From Xaviernesmea oryzae (lineage in GTDB: Bacteria > Pseudomonadota > Alphaproteobacteria > Rhizobiales > Rhizobiaceae): 64,000 nucleotides of DNA. This document shows positions 45,721 to 55,886 of this stretch, piece after piece; within the stretch, counting starts at the first letter, position 1, and each line of letters starts with the position of its first letter. The position numbers and the translations under genes are program-made. Location of the stretch: the NCBI RefSeq assembly GCF_900109605.1, contig NZ_FOAM01000002.1, forward strand, positions 124,001-188,000. Direction: 5' to 3'. A model generated the notes under the pieces. The model was not told the DNA's origin, made no database searches, and saw only the letters and a program-made list of their open reading frames with translations.

Positions 45721-46203
45721 GATGCTACCAATGTCAGGATAGGGTTTGCAGATATCAGCCACAGAGCGGCATGGCATTGCGATGCACTCACAACACGATC
45801 AAGCGGGGAAAGTTTCGCCAACGGGACATGCGTCCGGCAGCGGACGCGCCGTGTCCCAGAGGATCGACACGATCGACTGGCGGATAATGCCAGTCTACGG
45901 CATGTGTGCGCAGATGAGACTCGCGATGACTTCGGCATCAGCTCGGCGATAAAAGCCGGTCGGACAAATTGACCGAGGATCTCCCCCGGTCGAAGAGGAT
46001 AGATGACGCTCGCTCAAATGAGTGAAGTGGCACGTGGCGCCTACGCCGGTCGTTTGGGAACGCTGGATCACGAGATCCACAAGATGCCACAGCATGCTTT
46101 CCAGCGCTTGGACCATGGATGCCACGATCCCGCGCTCAAAAGGCGCACAATAGCGATCATGGATCGAAATGATCTTCGGGATCGAAATCAAGCGATGAGA
46201 CAA
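45721..46203. other. Gene-poor stretch before tRNA-Pro
   Basis: I see no convincing gene in this 483-bp stretch. A 102-codon minus-strand frame ending at 45895 has no ribosome binding site, no domain and mixed codon use. Base composition is lower in GC than the window average. Together with the adjacent tRNA genes, this could be the scar of an old insertion. Confidence 0.4.
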
Positions 46204-46280
<77 letters not shown>

Positions 46281-46541
46281 ACGTTTCCGAGGGGCACATG
46301 TCACTGCATCAGGCAGCAAGCAACCCTCCGGCTTGGAACGAGACCGTGCCTGCCGGCTCGGCGTCGTTCGAGGGCTGGATACACGCTCCTTTCACGCAGG
46401 GCAATGGGAAATTGCGCGAAAGCCACAGCGCATGAAGGCGCATAGTGTGCAAATGAATGAGAGATCCTCACTCGCGGCTGCATCGGGTCCGCTCAAGGTC
46501 AGTCAAAGGCGCCGACGATGCCACGTCCGCGCCGTCTGTGC

Positions 46542-47687
46542 TCAGAGTTCGACGGTTTCGATCTTGCGGTCGATGAAGCGCAGCGCAACGTCGCCGCGGA
46601 TGAGCTTCAGCGCCGTTTCGCCAAAAAGCTCGCGCCGCCAGCCCTTGAGTGCGCCGACATCGGCCTTTTCGCCCTCGGCAGCGATGCGGTCGAGATCGTC
46701 GCTGCTGGCAATGACCTTAGCGGCAACGCCTTGCTTTTCCGCCGTCAGCTTCAGGAGAACCTTCAAAAGCTCACTGGCAGCGCCGGCCCCCTCGGGAGAC
46801 TGGGTCGGTCGCGGCAAATGGGGCAGGTCTGCCTTGGGGAGCTCGAAGGCCTCGTTCACAGCCGCCAGGATTGCGCCGCCGGCAGCGGAGCGCTCCCAGC
46901 CTTTCGGCACCGTGCGCAGGCGCGAAAGCGCTTCGGCGTCGCGCGGTTGCTGCTGGGCGATCTCATAAAGAGCGTCGTCCTTGAGAATACGGCCGCGCGG
47001 CACGTTGCGCGATCGTGCCTCGCGCTCGCGCCAAGCCGCGATGCGCTGGAGAACAGCGAGCTCCAGCGGCTTGCGCAGCCGCATCTTTAGCCGCTGCCAG
47101 GCATTTTCGGGGTCGATGTCATAGGTCTCCCGCGCTTCCAGGATGGCCATCTCGTCCTCCAGCCAGCCGGCGCGGCCTTCGCGTTCCAGCTCTGCCTTCA
47201 GGTGTTCGTAGACGTCGCGCAGATGGGTGACGTCCGCCAGCGCATAATCCAGCTGCTTGTCCGAGAGTGGCCGGCGGCTCCAGTCGGTGAAGCGGGAGGA
47301 CTTGTCGATATGGACGTTCTTGATGCGGCTGACGAGCTGGTCATAGGAAACGCTGTCGCCAAAGCCGCAGACCATGGCCGCCACCTGCGTATCGAAGATC
47401 GGATGCGGAATCAGGCCACCGAGATGGAAGATAATTTCGATGTCCTGCCGGGCAGCGTGGAACACCTTGATCACCGCGGAATTGGCCATGAGCGCGAAGA
47501 AGGGTGCCAGGTCGAGGCCGGGCGCCAGGGGATCAATGATGACGGCGATATCCGGTCCCGCCATCTGAATCAGGCAGAGCTGCGGCCAGAAGGTGGTCTC
47601 GCGCAGGAATTCCGTGTCAATCGTCAGGTAAGGCGCGGTGGCGAGCTTCTCGCAGGCGTCGCGAAGGTCGGCGGTGGTGCTGATCAT
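46542..47687 (-). CDS. rnd: Ribonuclease D
   Basis: A 3'-5' exoribonuclease that trims tRNA precursors, 381 residues. The DEDDy exonuclease domain has the first motif LTIDTEFLRETTF, the second FHAARQDIEII, and the third SDKQLDYALADVTHL with the conserved Tyr and Asp. An HRDC domain follows (LAVLQRIAAWREREARSRNVPRGRILKDDAL, about 210-290). The ATG at 47687 is one codon after a TTG. A three-gene minus-strand group lies between it and aspS. Confidence 0.95.
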   Translation of the reverse strand: MISTTADLRDACEKLATAPYLTIDTEFLRETTFWPQLCLIQMAGPDIAVIIDPLAPGLDLAPFFALMANSAVIKVFHAARQDIEIIFHLGGLIPHPIFDTQVAAMVCGFGDSVSYDQLVSRIKNVHIDKSSRFTDWSRRPLSDKQLDYALADVTHLRDVYEHLKAELEREGRAGWLEDEMAILEARETYDIDPENAWQRLKMRLRKPLELAVLQRIAAWREREARSRNVPRGRILKDDALYEIAQQQPRDAEALSRLRTVPKGWERSAAGGAILAAVNEAFELPKADLPHLPRPTQSPEGAGAASELLKVLLKLTAEKQGVAAKVIASSDDLDRIAAEGEKADVGALKGWRRELFGETALKLIRGDVALRFIDRKIETVEL

Positions 47688-47763
47688 CAAACTTCAATCA
47701 AGATGGCGAAAATGCGGCTTTGGTCGATTTAGACTTTCAGGGCACGCGCCTCAATGAAAAAAG

Positions 47764-49170
47764 CTAGGTCACCCGGAAATAAGCCGACATGCCGCTCTTC
47801 TGGTGCTCGATAATGTGGCAGTGGAGCATCCAGTCGCCGGGATTGTCGGCCACCAGCGCCAGCTCCGCCTTCTCGTCCGGCTGCAAGAGGATCGTGTCCG
47901 TGGGCGGGGGCAGGCGGTCGCGCTTGTTAGAGGAAATGATCGTGAAAGTGAGCCCGTGCAGGTGGATCGGATGCGCATGCGGCGTGCGGTTGGCCATCTC
48001 CAGAATATAGCTTCTGCCGAGCTTCAGCTCCGCCAAGGGCGCTGTCGGGTCGGTCGTATCGCCTTGCCATGGCACCTTGTTGATCGCCCAGAAGGTGTAG
48101 CCGATCGAGCCGCAGAGGCTCGGCGATGGCGCATGCTCCGCCGTGGCGGTGAAGTCGAGCGGAATGCGGGTGGCGCTGCCGGCATCGAAGGGGGAAAGGG
48201 CGTTGGGGCTGAGCGCCTTTACATCACCCAGCGCGCGATGTGCGGAGGCGCCGACGGCGCGCAGGCCGGCGACGGTCCAAGGGGTGGAGCCGCGAAAATT
48301 GGTGAGCGTCACCGTCATGCCTTCGCCATCGGGCATGCGCAGGACCAGATCGGCCCTCTGGCCTGGCGCCAGGTCGATTTGGTCGAGCGGCAGGGGCCTC
48401 GGCGTGGCGTGGCCGTCAAGCGAGAGCACCACCGCATCCGCCCCCGCCAGGCCGAGCGTGTAGATGCGCGTGACGTCGGTGGCCGCCAGGCGCAGGCGCA
48501 CGAGCCCGCCGGCCGGCGCGTCGATCATGGGCGCATCGCGCCAGTTGGCGGTGCGCAGCGTCCCGAAGGTTCCGGAGCGTGCGGCATCGCGCGGCTTGAA
48601 GGCTTCGAGAAAGCTGCCATCCGGGCGCAGGCGCCAGTCACGCAGGTTCAGCACCACTTCCGCGTCAAAGACCGGATCGGCTGGATCTTCCACCACGATC
48701 ACGCCGGTCAGGCCGCGGCCCATCTGCTCCAGCGTGTTGCAATGCGGATGATACCAGAAGGTGCCGGCATCGGGCGGGGTGAAGCGGTAGTCAAAGCCAT
48801 CGCCCGGATAGACATAGGGCTGGGTCAGTTCCGGTACCCCGTCCATCGCATTGTCGATCCGCAGCCCGTGCCAGTGCACCGTGCTGGGTTCGGCAAGGCG
48901 GTTGGTAAAGCGCGCGGCGAAGGGCTCGCCCTTGCGCATGCGCAAAACCGGGGGCATGCCGGACGGGGCGGTTTCACCCAGCCCATAGGTCATCACCTCG
49001 CTTTGCGCGGTGGCGCTACCGATGGTCATGCGCGCCGGCTGGGCGACGAGCGCAAGCGGCGTTGGCGGTGGCGCAGCGCCGGCATGGCGCGCAAGGCCGG
49101 CGCCGAGCGCAGCGCAGCCGGCAAGCGAGGCCGAGGCCTTGAGAAGATTGCGGCGGGAAAGCGACATCAT
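47764..49170 (-). CDS. Tat-exported multicopper oxidase
   Basis: A three-domain cupredoxin oxidase, 468 residues. The twin-arginine signal SRRNLLKASASLAGCAALGA predicts folded export by the TatABC encoded at 10.3-12.1 kb. All four copper motifs are intact: VHWHGLRIDN, FWYHPHCNTLEQMG, HAHPIHLHGLTF, and HCHIIEHQKSGM, the last giving type 1 copper with axial Met. Substrate is unknown; laccase, cuprous oxidase and metal-oxidase roles are all possible. No Met-rich insert like that of CueO is seen. AAGG precedes the ATG. Confidence 0.92.
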   Translation of the reverse strand: MMSLSRRNLLKASASLAGCAALGAGLARHAGAAPPPTPLALVAQPARMTIGSATAQSEVMTYGLGETAPSGMPPVLRMRKGEPFAARFTNRLAEPSTVHWHGLRIDNAMDGVPELTQPYVYPGDGFDYRFTPPDAGTFWYHPHCNTLEQMGRGLTGVIVVEDPADPVFDAEVVLNLRDWRLRPDGSFLEAFKPRDAARSGTFGTLRTANWRDAPMIDAPAGGLVRLRLAATDVTRIYTLGLAGADAVVLSLDGHATPRPLPLDQIDLAPGQRADLVLRMPDGEGMTVTLTNFRGSTPWTVAGLRAVGASAHRALGDVKALSPNALSPFDAGSATRIPLDFTATAEHAPSPSLCGSIGYTFWAINKVPWQGDTTDPTAPLAELKLGRSYILEMANRTPHAHPIHLHGLTFTIISSNKRDRLPPPTDTILLQPDEKAELALVADNPGDWMLHCHIIEHQKSGMSAYFRVT

Positions 49171-49227
49171 GACAAACGCCTTCTGCATCGAAAACTGCCG
49201 CTCTCTTAAACTTGAGCTGGATGTTCA

Positions 49228-50493
49228 TCAATCGATTTTCGGCTGGTTCTGCCTGGGCGGTGGCGGCTCGCCCTCCGGCCGGGCGGGCAGGCGATTGAAG
49301 TAGGCGGACATGCGCAGGAGGGCCCGGAAACGAAAGCGTCTCTTGTTTGTCGGCACGCCCTCGCGCTGCCCCATGCGCCGGAGCGTATAGGCGAGAAACA
49401 GCGCGAGAATGACGGCCATGTAAAGGAAGAGCGCCCGGCTGCCGAAATGATCGATCAGCAGGGAGGCGCCGAGTGGACCGACAATGGCGCCCAGCGCCCA
49501 GAAGAACAGGATCCCGGCGGAGACTAGCGCATGCTGCCCTGGGGCTGCATGATCGTTGGCATGAGCGGAGCAGAGCGAATAGAGCGGCATGGCGAAGGCG
49601 CCGAACAGGAAGATGCCGGCGATATTGGCTGCCTCGTTCCGCCCGGCCAGAAGCGCGATGAACAGCACGGACACGAGCGAGCCGATGGTTGCCGCCAGAA
49701 TGATCTTCCTGCGGTCCAGCGGGTCCGAATATAGGCCGAGCGGATATTGCAGCACCACGCCGCCAATGATGCCGGCGCTCATAAAGGTGGCGATCGCCGT
49801 GACCGACAGGCCCATATCGGCGGCATAGAGCGGACCGAGGGATCGGAACGGCGCGGTCGTCAGACCCACGACGATGGCGCCGACGGTGGCCAGCGGCGAG
49901 ACCGACCACAGCGCACGCGGATCGAAGCGACAGGCCTCTGGCGGGGCAGGGCTCGACCGGTCGGCGAGCGAGATCGGCACCAGCGAAAGGCTAAGCGCCA
50001 TGGAGATGACGGCGAAGAGACCGAAGCCTTCGACGCCGATGGCCGGGATCAGATATTGCGCGGCGGTGACCGAGCCGAGATCGACCAGGCGATAGATGGA
50101 CAGGGTGCGCGCCCGGTTGGCATTGGTGACGCGCGCATTCAGCCAGCTTTCCACGGTGGCAAAGAGGCTGGCGAGGCAGATCCCTGCCAGAAGACGCATG
50201 ACGAACCAGACGATGGGATCGACCACCAGCGCCATGGACAGCGAAGCGGCGGCCGCAATCGCCGCCATGGCGGAAAAGGTGCGGATATGGCCGATGGCCC
50301 TGAGCATCCGGGTGACATAGATGCAGCCGATGGCGAAGCCGATGTTGTAGCCGGCGCCGATCAGGCCGATGACGCTCGGGGAAAAACCTTCCCGAATGCC
50401 ACGCAGCGAGATGAAGGTGGCAAGCAGGCCATTGCCGCCGATCAGGATGCCGGCAGTGACGAGCAGCGGAACGAGCGGACGGATGTCGGACAT
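49228..50493 (-). CDS. Major facilitator superfamily transporter, YcaD-like
   Basis: A 421-residue membrane protein with about 12 helices. The N-terminal half has GYNIGFAIGCIYVTRMLRAIGHIRTFS (loop 2-3 motif region), and VESWLNARVTNANRARTLSIYRLVD is typical of the YcaD subgroup. LQYPLGLYSDPLDRRKII is the corresponding loop in the second half. The C-terminus ends in a cytoplasmic Pro-rich tail. The substrate is unknown. It lies 57 bp upstream of the multicopper oxidase in the same direction and they may be cotranscribed. Confidence 0.88.
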   Translation of the reverse strand: MSDIRPLVPLLVTAGILIGGNGLLATFISLRGIREGFSPSVIGLIGAGYNIGFAIGCIYVTRMLRAIGHIRTFSAMAAIAAAASLSMALVVDPIVWFVMRLLAGICLASLFATVESWLNARVTNANRARTLSIYRLVDLGSVTAAQYLIPAIGVEGFGLFAVISMALSLSLVPISLADRSSPAPPEACRFDPRALWSVSPLATVGAIVVGLTTAPFRSLGPLYAADMGLSVTAIATFMSAGIIGGVVLQYPLGLYSDPLDRRKIILAATIGSLVSVLFIALLAGRNEAANIAGIFLFGAFAMPLYSLCSAHANDHAAPGQHALVSAGILFFWALGAIVGPLGASLLIDHFGSRALFLYMAVILALFLAYTLRRMGQREGVPTNKRRFRFRALLRMSAYFNRLPARPEGEPPPPRQNQPKID

Positions 50494-50584
50494 GGCACTT
50501 CGATTGCCGATGAAGGGAATAGGGTGTCAGCGGGAATCGCTCCCGCTGCTCCCACCATCTTTAAACCCGCCCATGGGCGCGCGA

Positions 50585-50606
50585 CAGGCGGGTTTGCGCC
50601 CGCCTG
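50585..50606. terminator. Stem-loop downstream of a secreted-protein gene
   Basis: CAGGCGGG (50585-50592), a TTTGCG loop and CCCGCCTG (50599-50606) form a perfect 8-bp stem 16 bp beyond the end of the minus-strand gene at 50622. There is no T-run, so the terminating role is uncertain. Confidence 0.45.
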
Positions 50607-50621
50607 CGCTGCAAATCCGAC

Positions 50622-51503
50622 CTATTTCCAGCCGTAACGCTTTGCCGCCTCTTCGACATGCCGGGCATAGTCGCCCTCGATGGCGTCGAGCGCCTTGACG
50701 ACAGGCGCGTCTGCGCCGCCGAGCGCCTTGACGTAATCCTCACCCTTGGCGGATTTTTCCCAGTCATTGCCGACGAAGCGCGCATTGACTTGGCCGGACT
50801 GGGAAATTTCCGGCTTGTTCGGCGCAAAGGTGGCCGCCGTCTGTGTCAGGCCTTCGAGAAAGGCCTTATCGTCCAAGCCGCTATAGGGCTTGCCGGCCTC
50901 GTCCGTAACATTGAGGAAGATCTGGTCGTCGGCAAAAGCGGTGTAGCCGCCGCCGAGACCCTTCTTCGTAGCATCGGCCTTTTCGAAGAAGCTTTGCGCG
51001 GTCTTCGCATCCAGCGTGTCCTTGGGGAAGGAGACCGTGACATAGAAGGTCTTGCCCTTGGGATCGTCGAAGCGGGAGACGAGCACGCTGTCCTGGCGGA
51101 AGACATAGCCGAGGGCGGCGGCCAGCCGGTCGGCGGAAGCGTCGTCAATCTCGCTCTCGCTTTGCAGCGATGCGTTCGTCTTCAGCATGTAGCCGCCCGG
51201 CGTCACTTCGGTCTCCAGCGCCGAGGGTGCCACGCCGACGGCTTCGCTGATCTTGGGCACGATGGCCTCCAGGATCTCCTGGGCGAAGGCCGCACGGTCC
51301 TGATAGCTGGCGCTTGCAATCTTCGGCAGGTCGAAGCCATGCGACGGCGTCGCCTCATAGGACAGTAGCACGCGGTTTTCAGCGAGCGCCGGCGTGGTGA
51401 AGGCGATCAGCGCGGCGGCAAGCGGCACGAGCACCCGGTGCAGGCGGCGCGCAAAGGGCCGCGAGGCGGCCTGGGGCAGGAGCGGGCGGTTGGTCGAAGG
51501 CAT
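50622..51503 (-). CDS. Hypothetical secreted protein
   Basis: A 293-residue protein with a clear signal peptide (LHRVLVPLAAALIAFTTPALAEN, cleavage near residue 42). The mature part is alpha/beta without cysteines or recognised motifs and ends HVEEAAKRYGWK. I do not recognise the family. AAGGGACC precedes the ATG. It is transcribed toward the MFS and oxidase genes and away from aspS, with a 323-bp divergent gap. Confidence 0.7.
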   Translation of the reverse strand: MPSTNRPLLPQAASRPFARRLHRVLVPLAAALIAFTTPALAENRVLLSYEATPSHGFDLPKIASASYQDRAAFAQEILEAIVPKISEAVGVAPSALETEVTPGGYMLKTNASLQSESEIDDASADRLAAALGYVFRQDSVLVSRFDDPKGKTFYVTVSFPKDTLDAKTAQSFFEKADATKKGLGGGYTAFADDQIFLNVTDEAGKPYSGLDDKAFLEGLTQTAATFAPNKPEISQSGQVNARFVGNDWEKSAKGEDYVKALGGADAPVVKALDAIEGDYARHVEEAAKRYGWK

Positions 51504-51826
51504 GGAAGGTCCCTTTCACACATGCGGACAGTGTTTGCATCTGGCGGATGGCGAGCCCAAGACTGTGCGGGCGCAGCGCGAATGGCAACGATTTTTGTGC
51601 TCGTGCGAACGCGTGTGACGCAAAACCATGCCGCGCGCGTGCCCCTGGCCATGGTCGCGGGCGAGGGGCGCGGGAGAGGGCCCAAAAGCGTGGCTGTCTT
51701 GACAAAGATCGGCGTCCATGCGCTTGTCCGCCCGATTTATGCAGCCGCTCCCCGCACTGACCTGTTAAAGGGCGTGCTCTCGGGGCGGCGAAGCTTTTCC
51801 GTGACAAGAGACCCCAGGACAGACCG
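51504..51826. promoter_or_regulatory. Divergent promoter region before aspS
   Basis: 323 bp between the secreted-protein gene and aspS. A perfect -35 hexamer TTGACA lies at 51699-51704 on the plus strand, but no good -10 follows at 17 bp (GCTTGT). No coding sequence or structure stands out. Confidence 0.4.
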
Positions 51827-53614
51827 ATGCATCCTTACCGCAGCCACACTTGCGCCGCTCTGAGACCTTCAGATGTCGACGCCAATGTCCGCCTTTCCGG
51901 CTGGGTTCATCGTGTGCGCGACCATGGCGGCGTGCTCTTCATCGATCTTCGCGATCACTACGGCCTGACGCAGGTGGTGGTCGATCCCGATTCGCCGGCG
52001 TTCAAGACGGCCGAGCAGGTGCGGGGCGAGTGGGTGATCCGCATCGACGGCCGGGTAAAGGCCCGCACCACTGAGACCGTCAACAAGGCCATGCCGACGG
52101 GCGAGATCGAACTCTATGCCCAGGAGATCGAAGTGCTCTCCGCCGCCAAGGAGCTGCCGCTGCCGGTGTTCGGCGAGCCGGACTACCCGGAAGATGTCCG
52201 GCTGAAATATCGCTTCCTCGATCTGCGCCGCGAGACGCTGCACAAGAACATCGTCAAGCGCACGCAGATCATCGCCGACATGCGCAACCGCATGAACGCG
52301 GCCGGGTTTGCCGAATATACGACGCCGATCCTCACCGCCTCCTCGCCAGAAGGCGCGCGCGACTTCCTGGTGCCGAGCCGTATTCATCCCGGCCAGTTCT
52401 TCGCCCTGCCGCAGGCGCCGCAGCAGTACAAGCAGCTTCTGATGGTGGCCGGCTTCGACCGCTATTTCCAGATCGCGCCCTGCTTCCGCGACGAAGACCC
52501 GCGCGCCGACCGCCTGCCGGGCGAATTCTATCAGCTCGACGTCGAGATGAGCTTCGTCACCCAGGAAGATGTCTGGAACACGATGGCCCCGGTCATCACC
52601 TCGGTCTTCGAGGGCTTTGCCGAAGGCAAGCCGGTGACCAAGGACTGGCCGCGCATCCCCTATGACGTGGCAATCCGCAAATACGGCTCCGATAAGCCGG
52701 ACCTGCGCAACCCGATCGAGATGCAGGCCGTCACCGAGCATTTCGCCGGCTCCGGCTTCAAGGTCTTCGCCAACATGATCGCGTCGAACCCGAAGGTCGA
52801 GGTTTGGGCGATCCCGGCCAAGACGGGTGGCAGCAGAGCCTTCTGCGACCGGATGAACGCATGGGCGCAGTCCACCGGCCAGCCGGGCCTCGGCTATATC
52901 TTCTGGCGCAAGGAAGGTGAGACGCTGGAAGGCGCCGGTCCGCTTGCCAAGAACATTGGGCCCGAGCGCACCGACGCGATCCGCACGCAGTTGGGTCTGG
53001 ATGACGGCGATGCCTGCTTCTTCGTTGCCGGCGATCCGGCCAAATTCTACAAATTCGCCGGCGAGGCCCGCACCAGGGCTGGCGAAGAATTGAACCTTGT
53101 CGACCGCGACCGGTTCGAGCTGTGCTGGATCGTCGACTTCCCCTTCTACGAATGGAGCGAGGAAGAAAAGAAGCTGGACTTCGCGCACAACCCCTTCTCC
53201 ATGCCGCAGGGCGGGCTGGAGGCGCTGGAAAGCCAGGATCCGCTCACCATCAAGGCCTATCAGTACGACGCCGTCTGCAACGGCTTCGAGATCGCCTCGG
53301 GCTCGATCCGTAACCAGTCGCCGGAGCTGATGGTCAAGGCCTTCGAATTGGTCGGCCTGTCCAAGCAGGATGTCGAGGATCGCTTCGGCGGCATGTATCG
53401 CGCCTTCCAGTATGGTGCGCCTCCGCATGGCGGCTGCGCCTTCGGCATCGACCGGGTGGTGATGCTCTTGGTGGGTGCGAAGAACCTGCGCGAAATCTCG
53501 CTCTTCCCGATGAACCAGCAGGCGCAGGACCTGCTGATGAACGCGCCGAGCGAGGCGACGCCGACGCAGCTGCGCGAACTGGCTCTGCGCGTCGTGCCGC
53601 TGAAGAAGGACTGA
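51827..53614 (+). CDS. aspS: Aspartyl-tRNA synthetase
   Basis: A class II synthetase of 595 residues. It has the N-terminal OB-fold anticodon-binding domain ([26 protein letters not shown]), motif 2 ([28 protein letters not shown]), the bacterial GAD insertion domain (about residues 290-420), and motif 3 ([17 protein letters not shown]). Many alphaproteobacterial AspRSs also charge tRNA-Asn; discrimination cannot be decided by eye. AGGA stands 8 bases before the ATG. The stop is 3 bp before the next start. Confidence 0.97.
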   Translation: MHPYRSHTCAALRPSDVDANVRLSGWVHRVRDHGGVLFIDLRDHYGLTQVVVDPDSPAFKTAEQVRGEWVIRIDGRVKARTTETVNKAMPTGEIELYAQEIEVLSAAKELPLPVFGEPDYPEDVRLKYRFLDLRRETLHKNIVKRTQIIADMRNRMNAAGFAEYTTPILTASSPEGARDFLVPSRIHPGQFFALPQAPQQYKQLLMVAGFDRYFQIAPCFRDEDPRADRLPGEFYQLDVEMSFVTQEDVWNTMAPVITSVFEGFAEGKPVTKDWPRIPYDVAIRKYGSDKPDLRNPIEMQAVTEHFAGSGFKVFANMIASNPKVEVWAIPAKTGGSRAFCDRMNAWAQSTGQPGLGYIFWRKEGETLEGAGPLAKNIGPERTDAIRTQLGLDDGDACFFVAGDPAKFYKFAGEARTRAGEELNLVDRDRFELCWIVDFPFYEWSEEEKKLDFAHNPFSMPQGGLEALESQDPLTIKAYQYDAVCNGFEIASGSIRNQSPELMVKAFELVGLSKQDVEDRFGGMYRAFQYGAPPHGGCAFGIDRVVMLLVGAKNLREISLFPMNQQAQDLLMNAPSEATPTQLRELALRVVPLKKD

Positions 53615-53617
53615 TCC

Positions 53618-54112
53618 GTGCTGGCGGCGTTCGCAGCCTGGTGGGGGCGTCTGAAGGACGCCCTGCCACGCGCGATCGCCGCGGCACTGGCTGCCACCAT
53701 TGCCTATGCCGCCTCGCGCTGGCTGCTCGGTCATCCCCAGCCGGTCTTCACCGCCGTCGGCGCCATCGTCTGCCTGGCGCCTGGTATTCCCAGCCATGTG
53801 CGCCAAAGCGTCAATGTGCTGCTTGGCGTCACGCTCGGCATCCTCATCGGAGAGGCGGTCCTCTTTGTCCCCGGGCCGATCTGGGAATTTCGCGTCGGTC
53901 TCGCCGTCTTCCTGTCGCTCGCGATCGGCGCCTCCTTCGGCCTGCCGCCGGTTTTCGCCATTCAGGCCGGGGTTTCCGCCACGCTGATCCAGCTGATGGG
54001 GCCGGAGACCGCCGGGCTGAACCGTCTGCTCGATGTCGCCGTTGGGCTCGCCGTCAGCCTGCCCTTCGGCGCTGCGCTTTATCTCACGCGCAGCAGGGAC
54101 GATGCGGCCTGA
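53618..54112 (+). CDS. Half-size FUSC-family membrane protein
   Basis: A 164-residue protein of four to five helices that corresponds to the membrane domain of FUSC/aromatic-acid exporter proteins (PRAIAAALAATIAYAASRWL, AVGAIVCLAPGIPSHVRQSVNVLLGVTLGILIGE). The usual second half with a soluble domain is missing, so it may work as an oligomer. It starts with GTG, supported by AAGGA 7 bases upstream within the end of aspS, and is separated from aspS by only 3 bp. Its role is unknown. Confidence 0.82.
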   Translation: MLAAFAAWWGRLKDALPRAIAAALAATIAYAASRWLLGHPQPVFTAVGAIVCLAPGIPSHVRQSVNVLLGVTLGILIGEAVLFVPGPIWEFRVGLAVFLSLAIGASFGLPPVFAIQAGVSATLIQLMGPETAGLNRLLDVAVGLAVSLPFGAALYLTRSRDDAA

Positions 54113-54136
54113 GCGATGTGTCGCGTCGTCCGTCGG

Positions 54137-54165
54137 TTGCACCTCAGTTGTTTTGATCTTATAAG
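54137..54165 (+). promoter_or_regulatory. Sigma-70 promoter of the sulP transcript
   Basis: TTGCAC (54137-54142), exactly 17 bases, then TATAAG (54160-54165). The predicted transcription start is near 54172, giving a leader of about 137 nt before the ATG at 54309. Confidence 0.7.
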
Positions 54166-54171
54166 CGGCTA

Positions 54172-54308
54172 TTCACCACGGACCCGGTGCGATTCCGGGT
54201 GGCTCTTCTGGCCGCCGATCCGCCAGATAACGCACATGCATCCTCGTCTTTGACGGCTGCCGGCGCCATGCCGCACCCGATGCATGACCTTTGCGAAAAC
54301 TCTCCCTC
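54172..54308 (+). promoter_or_regulatory. Structured 5' leader RNA before sulP
   Basis: Three helices can be drawn: ACCCGG/CCGGGT near 54182-54200, TCTGGC (54207-54212) with GCCAGA (54222-54227), and a longer-range ATGCATC (54236-54242) with GATGCAT (54289-54295) enclosing a GC-rich GGCTGCCGGCGCC segment. The last helix ends 14 bases before the start codon. An alphaproteobacterial motif called sul1 RNA is known in leaders of sulfate transporter genes; this could be a member, but I cannot verify its consensus. Confidence 0.5.
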
Positions 54309-55790
54309 ATGACGTCAAGACTCTCGTCCTACAGACGCGAATGGTTCTGCAATGTCCGCGGCGATGTGCTCTCGGGCATCGTCGTCGCCCTGGCGCTGAT
54401 CCCCGAAGCCATCGGCTTTTCGGTGATTGCCGGGGTCGATCCCAAGGTCGGCCTCTTCGCTTCCTTCGCCATTGCCTGCGTTTCCGCCTTCGCCGGTGGG
54501 CGCCCGGGCATGATCTCGGCTGCCACCGCGGCCACCGCCGTTCTCATGGTCACGCTCGTCAAGGAGCACGGGCTGAACTATCTCTTTGCCGCCACGCTCC
54601 TGATGGGCGTGATCCAGATCGCCGCCGGCTTCTTGAAGCTCGGGCGTGTGATGCGCTTCGTCTCGCGCTCTGTGATCACAGGCTTCGTCAATGCACTGGC
54701 GATCCTGATCTTCATGGCGCAGCTGCCGGAGTTGATCGGCGTGCCGCAGCTCACCTATGTGATGATCGCCGGCGCGCTCGCGATCATCTATCTTTTCCCC
54801 TATGTCACCAAGGCCATCCCGTCGCCGCTGGTGGCGATCGTCGTGCTGACCGTCATCGCCTATTTTACCGGCATGGAGCTACGCACGGTCGGCGATCTTG
54901 GCGAGCTGCCGTCGACGCTGCCGATCTTCGCCCTGCCTGCCGTGCCGCTCACGCTCGAGACGCTTCGGATCATCCTGCCCTATTCCTTCGGGCTGGCGGC
55001 TGTCGGTCTCCTCGAATCGCTGATGACGGCGCAGATCGTCGATGACATGACCGATACTGGCAGCTCCAAGAGCCAGGAATGCATCGGCCAGGGGGTGAGC
55101 AACATTGCCTCCAGCCTGATCGGCGGCATGGGCGGCTGCGCCATGATCGGCCAGTCGGTCATCAACGTCACCTCCGGCGGGCGCGGGCGCCTGTCGACCT
55201 TCGTCGCCGGCGCCTTCCTGCTGGTGCTGATCGTCGTGCTCGATGATCTCGTGCGGATCATTCCGATGGCAGCGCTGACGGCGATCATGATCATGGTCTC
55301 GATCGGCACTTTCTCCTGGCGCTCGATTCTCGATCTCCGCCGCAATCCGCCATCCTCTTCGATCGTCATGCTGGCGACGGTGATAACGACTGTCGGCACG
55401 CATGATCTGGCCAAGGGAGTGCTTGTCGGCGTGCTGCTCTCCGGCGTCTTCTTTGCGGGCAAGGTGGCGCGGCTCTTCCATGTGCGCAGCGAAATCGACG
55501 CCGACGGCAGGCGTATCTACCGCGTCGATGGCCAGCTGTTCTTCGCCTCGACGGAAGCCTTCATCGCGGCTTTCGATTTTTCCGAACCGGTCGAGGCCAT
55601 CCGGATCGATGTCGCCGACGCCCATTTCTGGGACATCAGCGCCGTTGGCGCGCTAGACAAGGTTGTGCTGAAATATCGCCGCCATGGCGTGGCTGTCGAG
55701 GTCACGGGCCTGAATGCGGCAAGCGCCCACATGCTCGACCGCTTCGCCGTGCACGACAAGGACGGCGCGGCGCTGCCTGCCGGACACTAA
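54309..55790 (+). CDS. SulP-family anion permease with STAS domain
   Basis: A SLC26/SulP transporter of 493 residues with 10-14 helices and a C-terminal STAS domain (about 390-485: [41 protein letters not shown]). The SulP core is visible in [33 protein letters not shown] and [37 protein letters not shown]. The substrate may be sulfate or another anion such as bicarbonate. The ATG at 54309 is chosen over a TTG at 54291; its ribosome binding site is weak, which may fit leader control. A strong terminator follows. Confidence 0.93.
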   Translation: MTSRLSSYRREWFCNVRGDVLSGIVVALALIPEAIGFSVIAGVDPKVGLFASFAIACVSAFAGGRPGMISAATAATAVLMVTLVKEHGLNYLFAATLLMGVIQIAAGFLKLGRVMRFVSRSVITGFVNALAILIFMAQLPELIGVPQLTYVMIAGALAIIYLFPYVTKAIPSPLVAIVVLTVIAYFTGMELRTVGDLGELPSTLPIFALPAVPLTLETLRIILPYSFGLAAVGLLESLMTAQIVDDMTDTGSSKSQECIGQGVSNIASSLIGGMGGCAMIGQSVINVTSGGRGRLSTFVAGAFLLVLIVVLDDLVRIIPMAALTAIMIMVSIGTFSWRSILDLRRNPPSSSIVMLATVITTVGTHDLAKGVLVGVLLSGVFFAGKVARLFHVRSEIDADGRRIYRVDGQLFFASTEAFIAAFDFSEPVEAIRIDVADAHFWDISAVGALDKVVLKYRRHGVAVEVTGLNAASAHMLDRFAVHDKDGAALPAGH

Positions 55791-55818
55791 ATCTCCTTTC
55801 AAAGGGTCCGCAAACAAA

Positions 55819-55854
55819 GACGCCGGCCTATCAGGGGCCGGCGTCCTTTTTTTT
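55819..55854 (+). terminator. Rho-independent terminator after sulP
   Basis: GACGCCGGCC (55819-55828) pairs perfectly with GGCCGGCGTC (55836-55845) around a 7-base loop, followed by CTTTTTTTT. Confidence 0.95.
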
Positions 55855-55886
55855 CAGGTCGTGCTTTCCGGCATGACGGACAAGCT

